A DNA stretch of 9,733 nucleotides from Lachnospiraceae bacterium (GCA_024403585.1 JAKSRN010000055.1:1-9733), one strand, 5' to 3'. Positions 1 through 7,883 are shown, counted from the stretch's first letter. Notes: a model not told the origin generated them from the sequence alone. Made by a program: numbers and translations.

Positions 1-1
1 G

Positions 2-3000
2 ACTGTGATTCCTGCTGATCCGAATGTCAAAAACTTTTCCTATACCGTCGTTGATGGTGAAGTGTATTTCCGTGAAAACTCGATCATGAGAAAAGCAGAA
101 TTGAACCAGACTGCCGAAGGTCGTGTAAAAGGTATGGTAGAACTCAGGCAGGTTGTGACAGAGCTTATGAATTATCAGCTGGAGGATTATCCGGAAGAAG
201 ATATTCAGGCAAAACAGCGGGAGCTGAATACCATCTATGACAGGTTTACTGCTTCCTATGGGCTTGTCAATTCCCGTGCCAATGCCCAGGCATTTGCCGA
301 GGATTCTTCTTATTATCTGCTGTGTTCATTGGAGAATCTGGATGAAAACGGAAATCTTGAATCCAAGGCAGATATGTTTACCAAACGTACCATTAGACCT
401 GAACGTAATATTAACAGCGTCGATACTCCGGCAGAAGCACTGGCGGTATCTATTGGAGAACGCGGCAAGGTGGATCTGCCTTATATGTCATCACTTCTTG
501 GCACACCGGGCGAATATGATACGATCCTCACAGAGCTTCATGGGGTAATATTCAAGAATCCTATGGAAAATCGAAGTGAAATCACCGCAGGATGGCAGAC
601 TGCAGATGAATATCTTTCCGGCAATGTCAGGGAAAAATTGAAGATGGCACAGCTGGCAGCGCAGAATGATCCTTTGTTTTCTGTTAATGTGGCAGCACTG
701 GAGAAGGCACAGCCGAAAGACCTGGATGCATCGGAGATTGATGTCCGTCTGGGTGCAACATGGATTGACCGAGATTATATCCAGCGATTCATGGAAGAAA
801 CCTTTGAGCCTCCCTTTTATCTGAGACGAGGCATTGAGGTGAAATTCTCTGAGATGACTGCAGAATGGCAGATCACCGGTAAGAGTACGCCGAGCCGTAA
901 TGATGTTCATGCCTATATGACCTACGGCACCAGCAGGGCAAATGCCTATAAGATTCTGGAGGATACACTGAATCTGAGAGATGTCCGTATTTATGACACC
1001 ATCGAAGATGCGGACGGAAAACAGAAACGAGTGCTTAATAAAAAGGAAACCACACTGGCGCAGCAGAAACAGCAGGCTATCAAAGATGCTTTCCAAGACT
1101 GGGTATGGAGAGATCCTCGCAGGCGTGAAGCTCTGGTAACAAGATATAATGAGCTTTTCAATTCTACGAGACCCCGTGAATACGATGGAACTCATATCCG
1201 CTTCGGCGGTATGAATCCTGAGATTAAACTTCGTGAACATCAGCAGAATGCCATTGCCCATGTGCTTTATGGTGGAAATACGCTGCTGGCACATGAAGTT
1301 GGCGCGGGCAAGACCTATGAGATGGCTGCTTCCGCAATGGAAGCAAAACGTCTGGGACTATGCCAGAAATCGCTTTTTGTTGTTCCAAACCATTTGACCT
1401 TGCAATGGGCAAATGAATTCTTGCACCTCTATCCTGGTGCAAAGCTGCTGGTTGCCAGTAAAAAGGATTTTGAAACGGCAAACCGTAAGAAGTTCTGTGC
1501 CAGAATTGCTACCGGTGATTATGATGCAGTTATTATCGGTCACAGTCAGTTTGAAAAAATCCCGATTTCACCGGAACGACAGGAGCGTATGCTGCAGACG
1601 CAGATTGATGATATCGAAGAAGCAATTTCGGAGATGAAATACCAGCGTGGAGAAAACTTCACGATCAAACAGATGGAGAAAACGAGAAAGACTTTGCAGG
1701 CCAGACTGGATAAGCTGCAGGGAAATGATCGTAAGGATGATGTTGTGACCTTTGAACAGTTAGGCATTGACCGACTGTTTGTGGATGAAGCTCATTCCTT
1801 TAAGAACCTCTTCCTCTATACAAAAATGAGGAATGTTGCGGGACTTTCCACTTCGGAAGCGCAGAAATCTTCGGATATGTTCATGAAGTGCCAGTATATG
1901 GATGAGCTGACTGGTGGACGAGGCGTTGTATTTGCTACGGGAACTCCGGTTTCCAACAGCATGACAGAACTCTATACTATGATGCGTTATCTACAGTATG
2001 GAACTTTGCAGCAGAAAGGTCTGACGCACTTTGATTGCTGGGCATCAACCTTTGGCGAGACAACAACGGCAATCGAGCTGGCTCCGGAAGGAACCGGCTA
2101 TCGTGCCAGAACCAGATTTGCTAAGTTCTTTAATCTGCCGGAACTCATGAATATGTTTAAGGAAGTGGCTGATATCAAAACCAGTGATCAGCTGAACCTT
2201 CCTGTGCCGGAAGCTAAGTTTGAAACGGTAGTGGTGAAGCCTTCGGAGTTTCAGCAGGACATGGTATCTGAATTATCAGAGAGAGCAGCTGCGGTGCATT
2301 CCGGTGTGGTTGACCCTTCTGTTGACAACATGCTGAAGATTACCAGTGATGGCAGAAAGATTGGACTGGATCAGCGCCTTATGAATCCGCTGCTTCCCGA
2401 TGACCCGAACAGCAAGGTCAATGCCTGCGTCAGAAATGTTCTGAAAATCTGGGAAGAAGGCAAAAGTGAGAAACTGACACAGCTTTTGTTCTGTGATATG
2501 TCCACACCGAAAAATGACGGTTCTTTTAATGTGTATGATGATGTGAAAACAAAGCTGATGATGGCAGGTGTGCCGGAATCGGAAATCGCATTCATTCACA
2601 CGGCAGATACCGAAGCGAAGAAGAAAGAACTCTTTGCCAAGGTAAGAACCGGACAGGTTCGTGTGCTTCTCGGTTCTACACAAAAGATGGGAGCCGGTAC
2701 AAACGTGCAGGACAGACTGGTGGCGGTGCATCACCTGGATGTGGGCTGGAGACCGGCAGATATGACACAGAGAAACGGTCGTATCATTCGTCAGGGAAAC
2801 CGAAATAAGGAAGTCCAGGTATATCAGTATGTTACCGAAGGAACCTTCGATGCGTACCTCTGGCAGACGTTGGAGAATAAGCAGAAATTCATTAGCCAGG
2901 TTATGACCAGCAAATCGCCGGTACGTGCTTGTGATGATGTGGATGAACAGGCACTTTCTTATGCGGAGATCAAAGCATTGTGTGCCGGTGATGATAGAAT

Positions 3001-3739
3001 CCGCGAAAAGATGGATCTGGATGTTGATGTAGCAAGGCTGAAAGTTCTGAAAGCCGATCACCAGAGCCAGCAGTACCGCCTGGAAGATAAACTGCTGAAA
3101 TACTTCCCTGCCGAAATTGAGAAAACCAAAGGTTTCATTGCAGGCTTTGAAGCAGATATCAGAACAGTGGAAGAGCACCCGCAGGTGAAGGATGGTTTCT
3201 GTGGTATCACGGTTGGAAAGAACCATTTCACAGATAAAACAGAAGCCGGTGAAGCGATTATTGCTGCTTGTAAGGAATACCAGCGTTTGGAGCCGGTGCC
3301 TCTTGGCGAATACCGTGGATTCAAAATGGAATTGTCTTTTGACAGTTTCACGAAAGAATACCAGATTGCTATGAAAGGCGAAATGACACACAGGGTTTCG
3401 ATTGGCACCAGTGCATTTGGTAATCTTACCAGACTGGATAATGCTCTTGCAGGAATCCCTGACCGTATGGAGCGTTCCAAACAGCAGCTGACCACACTGT
3501 ACGATCAGCAGAGCGATGCCCGTGCAGAGGTGGGAAAACCATTCCCCCAGGAAGCAGAGCTTGCGGTGAAGTCGGCAAGACTGGCAGAACTGGATGCGGC
3601 ACTGAATATGGATGATCGCGGCGAAGAGGACAGAGAGATTCATTCGTCAGAGCGTCCGTCGGTACTGGCAGATTTGAAAAGCAAATCTGCGCAGATCACA
3701 AATTCTCATAATCGCAAAGACCATGAGGAGGTGCTGTGA
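2..3739 (+). CDS. SNF2/DEAD-box helicase protein of a Tn1549-like ICE (partial, C-terminal part)
   Basis: The reading frame is already open at the first base, so this is the last ~1,245 residues of a longer protein; the GTG at 5 is not a convincing start. Counting from that GTG, a superfamily-2 helicase core is clear: Walker A GAGKT near residues 433-437, DEAH at 594-597 within LFVDEAHSFKN, TGTPVSN near 645, and motif VI QRNGRIIRQGN near 922. The ~400 residues before the core and the ~250 after it are of the kind found in the giant SNF2/DEAD-box (often methylase-like) proteins of Tn1549-type elements. These are usually well over 2,000 residues and are thought to protect or process DNA during transfer; the exact activity is not established. 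The stop overlaps the start of the mobC-like gene by one base (TGATG), implying translational coupling. Helicase identity is secure; the role in transfer is inferred from context. Confidence 0.9.
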   Translation, partial: TVIPADPNVKNFSYTVVDGEVYFRENSIMRKAELNQTAEGRVKGMVELRQVVTELMNYQLEDYPEEDIQAKQRELNTIYDRFTASYGLVNSRANAQAFAEDSSYYLLCSLENLDENGNLESKADMFTKRTIRPERNINSVDTPAEALAVSIGERGKVDLPYMSSLLGTPGEYDTILTELHGVIFKNPMENRSEITAGWQTADEYLSGNVREKLKMAQLAAQNDPLFSVNVAALEKAQPKDLDASEIDVRLGATWIDRDYIQRFMEETFEPPFYLRRGIEVKFSEMTAEWQITGKSTPSRNDVHAYMTYGTSRANAYKILEDTLNLRDVRIYDTIEDADGKQKRVLNKKETTLAQQKQQAIKDAFQDWVWRDPRRREALVTRYNELFNSTRPREYDGTHIRFGGMNPEIKLREHQQNAIAHVLYGGNTLLAHEVGAGKTYEMAASAMEAKRLGLCQKSLFVVPNHLTLQWANEFLHLYPGAKLLVASKKDFETANRKKFCARIATGDYDAVIIGHSQFEKIPISPERQERMLQTQIDDIEEAISEMKYQRGENFTIKQMEKTRKTLQARLDKLQGNDRKDDVVTFEQLGIDRLFVDEAHSFKNLFLYTKMRNVAGLSTSEAQKSSDMFMKCQYMDELTGGRGVVFATGTPVSNSMTELYTMMRYLQYGTLQQKGLTHFDCWASTFGETTTAIELAPEGTGYRARTRFAKFFNLPELMNMFKEVADIKTSDQLNLPVPEAKFETVVVKPSEFQQDMVSELSERAAAVHSGVVDPSVDNMLKITSDGRKIGLDQRLMNPLLPDDPNSKVNACVRNVLKIWEEGKSEKLTQLLFCDMSTPKNDGSFNVYDDVKTKLMMAGVPESEIAFIHTADTEAKKKELFAKVRTGQVRVLLGSTQKMGAGTNVQDRLVAVHHLDVGWRPADMTQRNGRIIRQGNRNKEVQVYQYVTEGTFDAYLWQTLENKQKFISQVMTSKSPVRACDDVDEQALSYAEIKALCAGDDRIREKMDLDVDVARLKVLKADHQSQQYRLEDKLLKYFPAEIEKTKGFIAGFEADIRTVEEHPQVKDGFCGITVGKNHFTDKTEAGEAIIAACKEYQRLEPVPLGEYRGFKMELSFDSFTKEYQIAMKGEMTHRVSIGTSAFGNLTRLDNALAGIPDRMERSKQQLTTLYDQQSDARAEVGKPFPQEAELAVKSARLAELDAALNMDDRGEEDREIHSSERPSVLADLKSKSAQITNSHNRKDHEEVL

Positions 3740-4071
3740 TGCGGGATAAAGATAAGGTGCTTACCTTCCGTGTGAATCAAAAGGAACTGGATCGGATCAA
3801 TGCCAAGAGAGAAGAAATCGGCATCCGAAATATGGGTGCTTATCTTCGTAAAATGGCAATGGACGGATACTGTGTAAATCTGGAATTAAAGGATGTGAAG
3901 GAGCTTGTACGGCTTCTACGTATCTGCAGCAATAATCTGAATCAGTATGCGAAAAAAGCAAATGAGACCGGCAGCATCTATCGGGAAGATATCAGTGATC
4001 TGCAGGTGCGCCTGGAGCGTATCTGGGAAGAATGCAAGGAGATACTTTCTATCCTTGCAGCTATCCGGTGA
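3739..4071 (+). CDS. mobC: MobC-like relaxosome accessory protein
   Basis: This small basic protein of 110 residues begins with a ribbon-helix-helix-like segment (VLTFRVNQKELDRINAK, residues ~7-23). It continues through IRNMGAYLRKMAMDG and ends in a helical region with NNLNQYAKKANETG, typical of bacterial MobC mobilization proteins. Family members bind oriT and help the relaxase reach the nic site. ATG 3739 was chosen because AGGAGG at 3726-3731 lies 7 bases upstream; the GTG at 3736 is in frame but only 4 bases away. The gene overlaps the helicase stop and precedes the relaxase module, which fits a relaxosome role. The family assignment is by motif recognition only. Confidence 0.85.
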   Translation: MRDKDKVLTFRVNQKELDRINAKREEIGIRNMGAYLRKMAMDGYCVNLELKDVKELVRLLRICSNNLNQYAKKANETGSIYREDISDLQVRLERIWEECKEILSILAAIR

Positions 4072-4192
4072 AAACAAATGGTGCGGAAGTAATTCTGCAC
4101 CACATACATAGGTCATGGTGACATCCTTGAGGATTTTGACCGTAGCTTTTACAATGAAATCAGAAGATAGAACAGACATGGAGGTATGAGTG
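4072..4192. other. Candidate oriT: intergenic stem-loops between mobC and the membrane-protein gene
   Basis: This 121-base gap is unusually long for the tightly packed module. It holds two stem-loops. The first pairs TGGTGC (4079-4084) with GCACCA (4097-4102), plus an inner GAA/TTC and a GTAA loop. The second is nested: GGTCA (4111-4115) with TGACC (4137-4141) around ATCCT (4123-4127) with AGGAT (4130-4134). Neither is followed by a T-run, so they are not ordinary terminators. An ATCCTTG string in the second loosely resembles the ATCCTG core of nic sites of some MOBP relaxases. Position beside mobC and the relaxase supports an origin of transfer, but no nic site is proven. Confidence 0.35.
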
Positions 4193-4486
4193 ATGAAGGC
4201 TGTAAAGATGATTATGAGAGTGGCGCTGCTTCCTCTGATCGCAGTGCTGTGGGTGGTGGATGTACTGGCAAACATGCTTCTTACTCTTGGAAGCTATGTG
4301 ATTGGACCGTTGATGTTTTTTATCCTTTGCTGCGGAATCTATACGGTGGTAAAGCAGCTCTGGAATCAGACTTTACTTCTGATGCTTATGGAAGGATTCT
4401 GTGTGCTGGTCTTCTTCGGCGCAGGATGGTTCATTATCATGCTGGAGGACGTAAAAGAGAAACTGGTGGATTACACCAGAGCGTAA
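4193..4486 (+). CDS. Small conserved-type membrane protein of the ICE mobilization module
   Basis: This 97-residue protein is mostly hydrophobic, with about three membrane-spanning stretches: residues ~5-25 (IMRVALLPLIAVLWVVDVLA), ~28-50 (LTLGSYVIGPLMFFILCCGI) and ~58-82 (LLLMLMEGFCVLVFFGAGWF). A charged tail follows (EDVKEKLVDYTRA). ATG 4193 is preferred: GGAGG at 4180-4184 lies 8 bases upstream, while the in-frame GTG at 4190 is 5 bases away. Its position between mobC and the relaxase suggests an accessory role in conjugation or element maintenance at the inner membrane. No catalytic motif is visible and I cannot name a function. Confidence 0.75.
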   Translation: MKAVKMIMRVALLPLIAVLWVVDVLANMLLTLGSYVIGPLMFFILCCGIYTVVKQLWNQTLLLMLMEGFCVLVFFGAGWFIIMLEDVKEKLVDYTRA

Positions 4487-4497
4487 AGGAGAAAAGG

Positions 4498-4767
4498 ATG
4501 GACAGAGCGATTATGGAAGACTACTATGATCAGAAATATGGTGAGAACATGGAAAAGAATCCATGGGAGAAATCGCCAGAATATCAGGAACTGCTGGAAA
4601 AGCAGACACGTATTGAAGATGCTATTAGAGGTTTGCTGGGAAATGAAAATCACAGGGTCTGGCAATTATATGAAGATGCCATGAGTGTCCAATTTGCGAT
4701 GGAAGAAGTCGGTATAAAATACATGTATCTTCAGGGGGCAGAAGACCGGGAACGGATGCTAAGATAA
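4498..4767 (+). CDS. Small acidic hypothetical protein of the mobilization module
   Basis: This 89-residue protein starts at ATG 4498, with AAGGAG at 4486-4491 six bases upstream and overlapping the stop of the membrane-protein gene. It is acidic and helical: a tyrosine-rich start (MEDYYDQKYGENMEK), then a charged helix (PEYQELLEKQTRIEDAIRG), and a C-terminal segment with WQLYEDAMSVQFAMEEVG and YMYLQGAEDRERML. That last pattern recalls small DUF6809-like proteins common in clostridial ICEs, but the resemblance is from memory and tentative. An upstream in-frame ATG at 4186 would make a 193-residue product, but it is a poor start one base after the Shine-Dalgarno sequence and mostly shadows the membrane gene. 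Function unknown. Confidence 0.7.
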   Translation: MDRAIMEDYYDQKYGENMEKNPWEKSPEYQELLEKQTRIEDAIRGLLGNENHRVWQLYEDAMSVQFAMEEVGIKYMYLQGAEDRERMLR

Positions 4768-4834
4768 CAGGAAGCGGAGCTTGTCAGTGGATGGCAGGCT
4801 CTTTTACATTTATATAGGAAAGGACGGTGATAGC

Positions 4835-6265
4835 ATGGCGGCAACCAGACTGATTGCCCTTCATATCAATAAGGGAAAAACCATAGCACAGTGTCTGGCT
4901 GATCGAACGGATTATGCACAGAATCCTGAGAAGACAGCCAAGGGCGAACTGGTTACAGGATACGAATGTGATCCTATGACAGCCGATGAAGAATTTCTCT
5001 TATCGAAGCGCCAGTATGAGCATATCACCGGACGAATACAGAAACATGATGTGATTGCATATCAGATCCGACAGTCCTTCAAGCCGGGAGAAGTGACAGC
5101 CGAGGAAGCAAACAAAATCGGGTATGAAACAGCCATGCGCTGGACGAAAGGAAGATACGCTTTTATCGTTGCTACCCACACGGATCGAGAGCACATTCAT
5201 AACCATATTATCTATAATTCTACTTCGCTGGACAGCACACGAAAGTTCAGAGATTTTTATTTTTCGGCAATCGCACTTCGCAGATTAAGCGACATGATCT
5301 GTATGGAGCATAAGCTATCAGTTATTACGCCGAAGCCTTATGATGAACGTGTGAAGCGTACCGAATTTCCGAAAAAGGTTTCTCACAGGGATGAACTTTG
5401 CATGGCAATAGATGAAGCACTCCAGCAGAACCCCAAGAGCTTTGATGAACTGATCCAGCTTCTGATTTCCATGGGGTATGAATACAAGAATGGCAAGAAT
5501 CCTGCGGTCAGATCGAAGAACCAGAAACGTTTTATCCGTTTTCGCTCTTTGGGCGATGAGTATTCAAAAGAAGCTCTTGAAGCAATCATTGCCGGTACAA
5601 AATCTCATAGAGAGAAGACATTCAGCAAGCAGTATCATCGTAGAAAACCGCAGATGTCACTGCTCGTGGATATCCAAGAGAAAATGCAGGAAGGTAAAGG
5701 TATCGGGTATGAACGCTGGGCTAAGGTATTCAATCTGAAACAGATGGCGGCTGCCATGAATTTCATTGAAACTCATAACATCCGTAGCTATGAACAGCTG
5801 GCTGAACTGACTGCGAATACCGTCATTACTAATGACGGTATGTTGGCCTCCATTAAGGCAGATGAAGCCAGACTTGCTGAGATCAAGGTGATGATGACAC
5901 ACCTGCAGAATTACAACAAGGCAAAGAATGTGTTTGCAGAATATCGTGCTTCCGGATATAGCAGAAAATACTATGAAGCGCACAGAGATGTGCTTGCTCT
6001 TAGACAGGCAGCTAAGCAAGCTTTCGATGAGTATGTGAAAGAGAATGGAAAGGATACACCCCTTCCCCGACTGAAAGATCTTCATGCTGAATATGCAACG
6101 GTACTGGAAAGAAAAAAGAAAACCTATGCAGAGTATCGTAAGCAAAAATCAGAAATGCAGGATTATCTCATGGCACAGAAAATCGTAGAGGTAATGCTGG
6201 ATAAGGATGATCGAGACAAAGAACGGGAACGACAGCAGCAGGAACAGAATCGAAAACAAAGATGA
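4835..6265 (+). CDS. MOBP-type relaxase (MobA/VirD2 family)
   Basis: This 476-residue protein is the nicking enzyme that would cut one strand at oriT and stay bound to the 5' end for transfer. The HUH-type metal site is the HIHNH string at residues 120-124, within ATHTDREHIHNHIIYNS. The N-terminal motif DYAQNPEKT (from about residue 26) carries the likely catalytic Tyr27, followed by TGYECDP, as in Tn1549-like relaxases. The C-terminal third is helical and charged, ending in a coiled coil rich in Lys, Arg and Gln. ATG 4835 is chosen because MAATRLIALHINKGK is the usual family start and AAAGGA lies about 11 bases upstream; an upstream TTG at 4781 would add 18 residues with no similarity to the family start. 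It is the last gene of the + strand module and is followed at once by a terminator. Length is near normal for the family. Confidence 0.93.
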   Translation: MAATRLIALHINKGKTIAQCLADRTDYAQNPEKTAKGELVTGYECDPMTADEEFLLSKRQYEHITGRIQKHDVIAYQIRQSFKPGEVTAEEANKIGYETAMRWTKGRYAFIVATHTDREHIHNHIIYNSTSLDSTRKFRDFYFSAIALRRLSDMICMEHKLSVITPKPYDERVKRTEFPKKVSHRDELCMAIDEALQQNPKSFDELIQLLISMGYEYKNGKNPAVRSKNQKRFIRFRSLGDEYSKEALEAIIAGTKSHREKTFSKQYHRRKPQMSLLVDIQEKMQEGKGIGYERWAKVFNLKQMAAAMNFIETHNIRSYEQLAELTANTVITNDGMLASIKADEARLAEIKVMMTHLQNYNKAKNVFAEYRASGYSRKYYEAHRDVLALRQAAKQAFDEYVKENGKDTPLPRLKDLHAEYATVLERKKKTYAEYRKQKSEMQDYLMAQKIVEVMLDKDDRDKERERQQQEQNRKQR

Positions 6266-6269
6266 TAAT

Positions 6270-6321
6270 ACGGTGTGGAGATCTGGCCCATATAGCCATT
6301 TCTTCACACCGTTCTTTTTTT
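6270..6321 (+). terminator. Rho-independent terminator of the mobilization operon
   Basis: ACGGTGTG (6270-6277) pairs with CACACCGT (6305-6312). An inner TGGC/GCCA pairing surrounds a CATATA loop, and a run of seven T follows at 6315-6321. It begins four bases after the relaxase stop, so it would end transcription of the whole + strand module. Confidence 0.85.
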
Positions 6322-6347
6322 ATGTCTGCATAGATCGCTTCATATGA

Positions 6348-6491
6348 GATTTTCATGATTGTAAAACAGAAATAGCATCCGGAACGGATGCGCAGCCCGG
6401 ATACGAAGTAGCCGTTCTCTTAGGGGATTGGGGAAACTTCACCAACGAGCAAAATCGCGCAGGTATTACCTGGGCACTGCTCGCCAATTAG
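6348..6491 (+). pseudogene. Possible 3' gene remnant after the relaxase
   Basis: This 47-codon open stretch between TGA (6345-6347) and TAG (6489-6491) has no start codon or ribosome binding site. Its translation still looks protein-like, for example GYEVAVLLGDWGNF and NRAGITWALLAN near the end. It may be the tail of a decayed gene. Against this, two hairpins lie in the same stretch: GCATCCG/CGGATGC (6375-6391), and CGAGCA/TGCTCG (6446-6483) enclosing CAGGT/ACCTG. A structured non-coding stretch is therefore equally possible. I do not recognise a parent protein. The rest of the 391-base gap from 6266 to 6656 holds the terminators and recombination site listed separately. Confidence 0.25.
6446..6483. 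repeat. Nested inverted repeat (stem-loop) in the gap after the relaxase
   Basis: CGAGCA (6446-6451) pairs with TGCTCG (6478-6483). Inside lies a second pair, CAGGT (6460-6464) with ACCTG (6468-6472), around an ATT loop. No T-run follows on either strand, so it is not a simple terminator. A smaller perfect hairpin with a GAA loop lies just upstream at 6375-6391. Function unknown; possibly part of an RNA structure, a protein-binding site or an old element end. Confidence 0.4.
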
Positions 6492-6536
6492 TGGTTTGTC
6501 AAGCTTCTTGTCTATTTTTGACTGCGAATTTACAAT

Positions 6537-6576
6537 AAAAAAAGCCGGTCAGAGGTTAAAATTCCTCTCCCGACTT
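6537..6576 (-). terminator. Leftward terminator just outside the left recombination site
   Basis: Read on the - strand, a roughly 12-bp stem formed by 6564-6576 and 6542-6555 (AGAGG/CCTCT plus CGG/CCG, and one U-G pair that exists only in the - strand RNA) is followed by seven T from the A-run at 6537-6543. It would stop leftward transcription coming from the recombinase gene, or from the outward promoter if the adjacent segment were inverted. It lies 7 bases outside the left 25-bp site, so it would stay fixed when the segment flips. Confidence 0.75.
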
Positions 6577-6583
6577 ACTGAAT

Positions 6584-6608
6584 TTCGTTGAGTATTTTAC
6601 TCTACGCA
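6584..6608. repeat. Left recombination core site (site A), half of a 19-bp inverted repeat pair
   Basis: This is a 25-bp imperfect palindrome: arm TTCGTTGAGTA (6584-6594), centre TTT (6595-6597), arm TACTCTACGCA (6598-6608). The arms agree at 9 of 11 positions, as expected for a pair of tyrosine-recombinase core-binding sites. Bases 6583-6601 (TTTCGTTGAGTATTTTACT) match the reverse complement of 8008-8026 at 18 of 19 positions. The site lies about 50 bases beyond the 3' end of the recombinase gene. It could serve as an inversion site or as the end of a small integrated element. Confidence 0.7.
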
Positions 6609-6652
6609 AAAACACCGCTATATCCTTGAATTTCAAGGAAAATAGCGGTGTT
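6607..6652 (-). terminator. Terminator of the recombinase gene (inside the putative invertible segment)
   Basis: AACACCGCTAT (6611-6621) and ATAGCGGTGTT (6642-6652) form a perfect 11-bp stem with an inner CCTTG/CAAGG pair. On the - strand it runs into five T (the A-run at 6608-6612). It begins four bases after the recombinase stop codon. If the segment flipped, this terminator would stand between the recombinase gene and the downstream pilus genes and would block read-through. Confidence 0.75.
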
Positions 6653-6656
6653 GACG

Positions 6657-7805
6657 TTAATTATTGACGGCGAATAAATCGGCTAACTTTGACATGTTTT
6701 CACGTTTGACATCCATACTTGGATGCACATATCGATTCATGGTAATCGTAACATTTGCGTGCCCTAAGATTTCACTGAGACTTTTCACATCAAAGCCTAC
6801 TTCAATACATCTTGTTGCAAATGTATGGCGGAGGGCATGGAAGTTAACTTTGCTGATTGATGCTGCAATGCAGACACTCTTGAAATGGTTTTGCATACTC
6901 CTTGGTTCGACAAAACATTTGTCATCTCCGGTTAATACAAATCCTGATTGATTAGGGAAAACGGTAAAAATTAGCGAGACAATATCATCGGTTAATGGGA
7001 TGGTTCGGATGGAACATTGGCTTTTGGGTGAACTGATCGATATTTTTGTTTTCCTCGGATTGTCATCAGAGAGGTCCTGGATACGTTGTAGGGTTGAATG
7101 AACATATAAAGATTTTTCGGAAAGAGAAATATCTTCCCATCTTAACGCACATATCTCGCCAATTCTAAGACCTGTCAATAAACAAATCAGAATCCCTAAG
7201 TTCTTAGAATCCATATTTTCCATTAAATATCCGCAAAGATTTTTTTGTTCGGACAATGACAAGACACATAACTCTTTCGCTTGACATTTCATAGCTATGC
7301 CGTTTCCGAAACTGTTAATGGGAATGCCATGATTTTGAGCATATCGAAGTATTGTTCTGATAAGCGAAATACTATCATTTACTGTTTTGGCAGACAGTCC
7401 AGTTTTCTTTTTGCCACCACATGTCAGGAGCTTGTTTGCAAATTCTTCAATGCGACTATATGATAAATCCTGGATATGGAGGTCCTTCAATTCCGGAAGA
7501 ATATATGCATTCAGGAGATTATTATACTTTACATACGTTGATTCCTTGATTTTGATTTTTGCTGTATTTAACCACATATCTGCTAATTCACCGAACATAA
7601 TATTTTTTTCTGGAGCAACCGTTTCTTTTTTCTCTGAAATGGTTGCTTTAGGTTTATTTGCAATCATTTTTGCTTTTAGATCCCGATAACTGCGAGCATA
7701 TAAATATCCGTAGATTGCCTTTCCGTCCGGTGTACGATCTTTAATATAGCGACCCTCCCATCTTCCATCTTTTCTTTTGTAGATGTTTTCTCCTTTTCGC
7801 GGCAC
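6657..7805 (-). CDS. Tyrosine recombinase/integrase
   Basis: This 382-residue protein is a full-length tyrosine recombinase of the Tn916/Tn1549 Int type. It has an N-terminal arm-binding domain (PRKGENIYKRKDGRWEGRY), a core-binding SAM-like domain (from about residue 70, MFGELADMWLNTAKIKIK) and a C-terminal catalytic domain. The catalytic set is complete: Arg214 (TGLRIGE), likely Lys261, His323 and Arg326 (HALRH), His349 (LGHANV) and Tyr359 (MNRYVHPS). GTG 7805 is chosen because AAAGGAGG lies 8 bases upstream and the family normally starts at (M)PRKGENIY; a GTG at 7814 overlaps the Shine-Dalgarno sequence. The gene is visibly more AT-rich than its neighbours, points opposite to the ICE genes, and has no xis beside it. 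It is flanked by inverted recombination sites. It could be the dedicated invertase of a pilus phase switch, or the integrase of a small or degraded mobile element. Confidence 0.93.
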   Translation of the reverse strand: MPRKGENIYKRKDGRWEGRYIKDRTPDGKAIYGYLYARSYRDLKAKMIANKPKATISEKKETVAPEKNIMFGELADMWLNTAKIKIKESTYVKYNNLLNAYILPELKDLHIQDLSYSRIEEFANKLLTCGGKKKTGLSAKTVNDSISLIRTILRYAQNHGIPINSFGNGIAMKCQAKELCVLSLSEQKNLCGYLMENMDSKNLGILICLLTGLRIGEICALRWEDISLSEKSLYVHSTLQRIQDLSDDNPRKTKISISSPKSQCSIRTIPLTDDIVSLIFTVFPNQSGFVLTGDDKCFVEPRSMQNHFKSVCIAASISKVNFHALRHTFATRCIEVGFDVKSLSEILGHANVTITMNRYVHPSMDVKRENMSKLADLFAVNN

Positions 7806-7853
7806 GGTTTCCACCTCCTTTCTGACTTAAATTTTGACGGAAAATCGCTGGTC

Positions 7854-7883
7854 ATTCTAGCGCATGTGTCATATTATCTACAA
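7854..7883 (-). promoter_or_regulatory. Possible promoter of the recombinase gene
   Basis: On the - strand TTGTAG (7883-7878) is followed after 18 bases by TAGAAT (7859-7854), about 50 bases before the GTG start. Both boxes are imperfect. A second candidate, TTGTCA with a weak AT-rich -10, lies further upstream. The gene must have a promoter in the 7806-8000 gap, but which one is uncertain. Confidence 0.35.

Noticed and set aside
2276..3643. Long open frame (455 codons) on the - strand
   Set aside because: It lies fully antisense to the conserved helicase frame, is rich in Cys, His and Ile as expected for a shadow frame, and has no family resemblance.
4186..4767. A 193-residue open frame on the + strand
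   Set aside because: Its ATG is one base after the Shine-Dalgarno, and its first ~104 residues are the shifted frame of the membrane-protein gene. Only the part from 4498 has its own ribosome binding site and protein-like composition.
4781..4834. TTG start extending the relaxase by 18 residues
   Set aside because: The extra residues do not resemble the family start, whereas ATG 4835 gives the typical beginning with a ribosome binding site.
5657..6145. Open frame (162 codons) on the - strand inside the relaxase gene
   Set aside because: A shadow of the relaxase coding sequence with no recognisable domain.
6446..6483. Second terminator after the relaxase
   Set aside because: The stem is good but no T-run follows on either strand, and the operon already ends at a strong terminator at 6270-6321.
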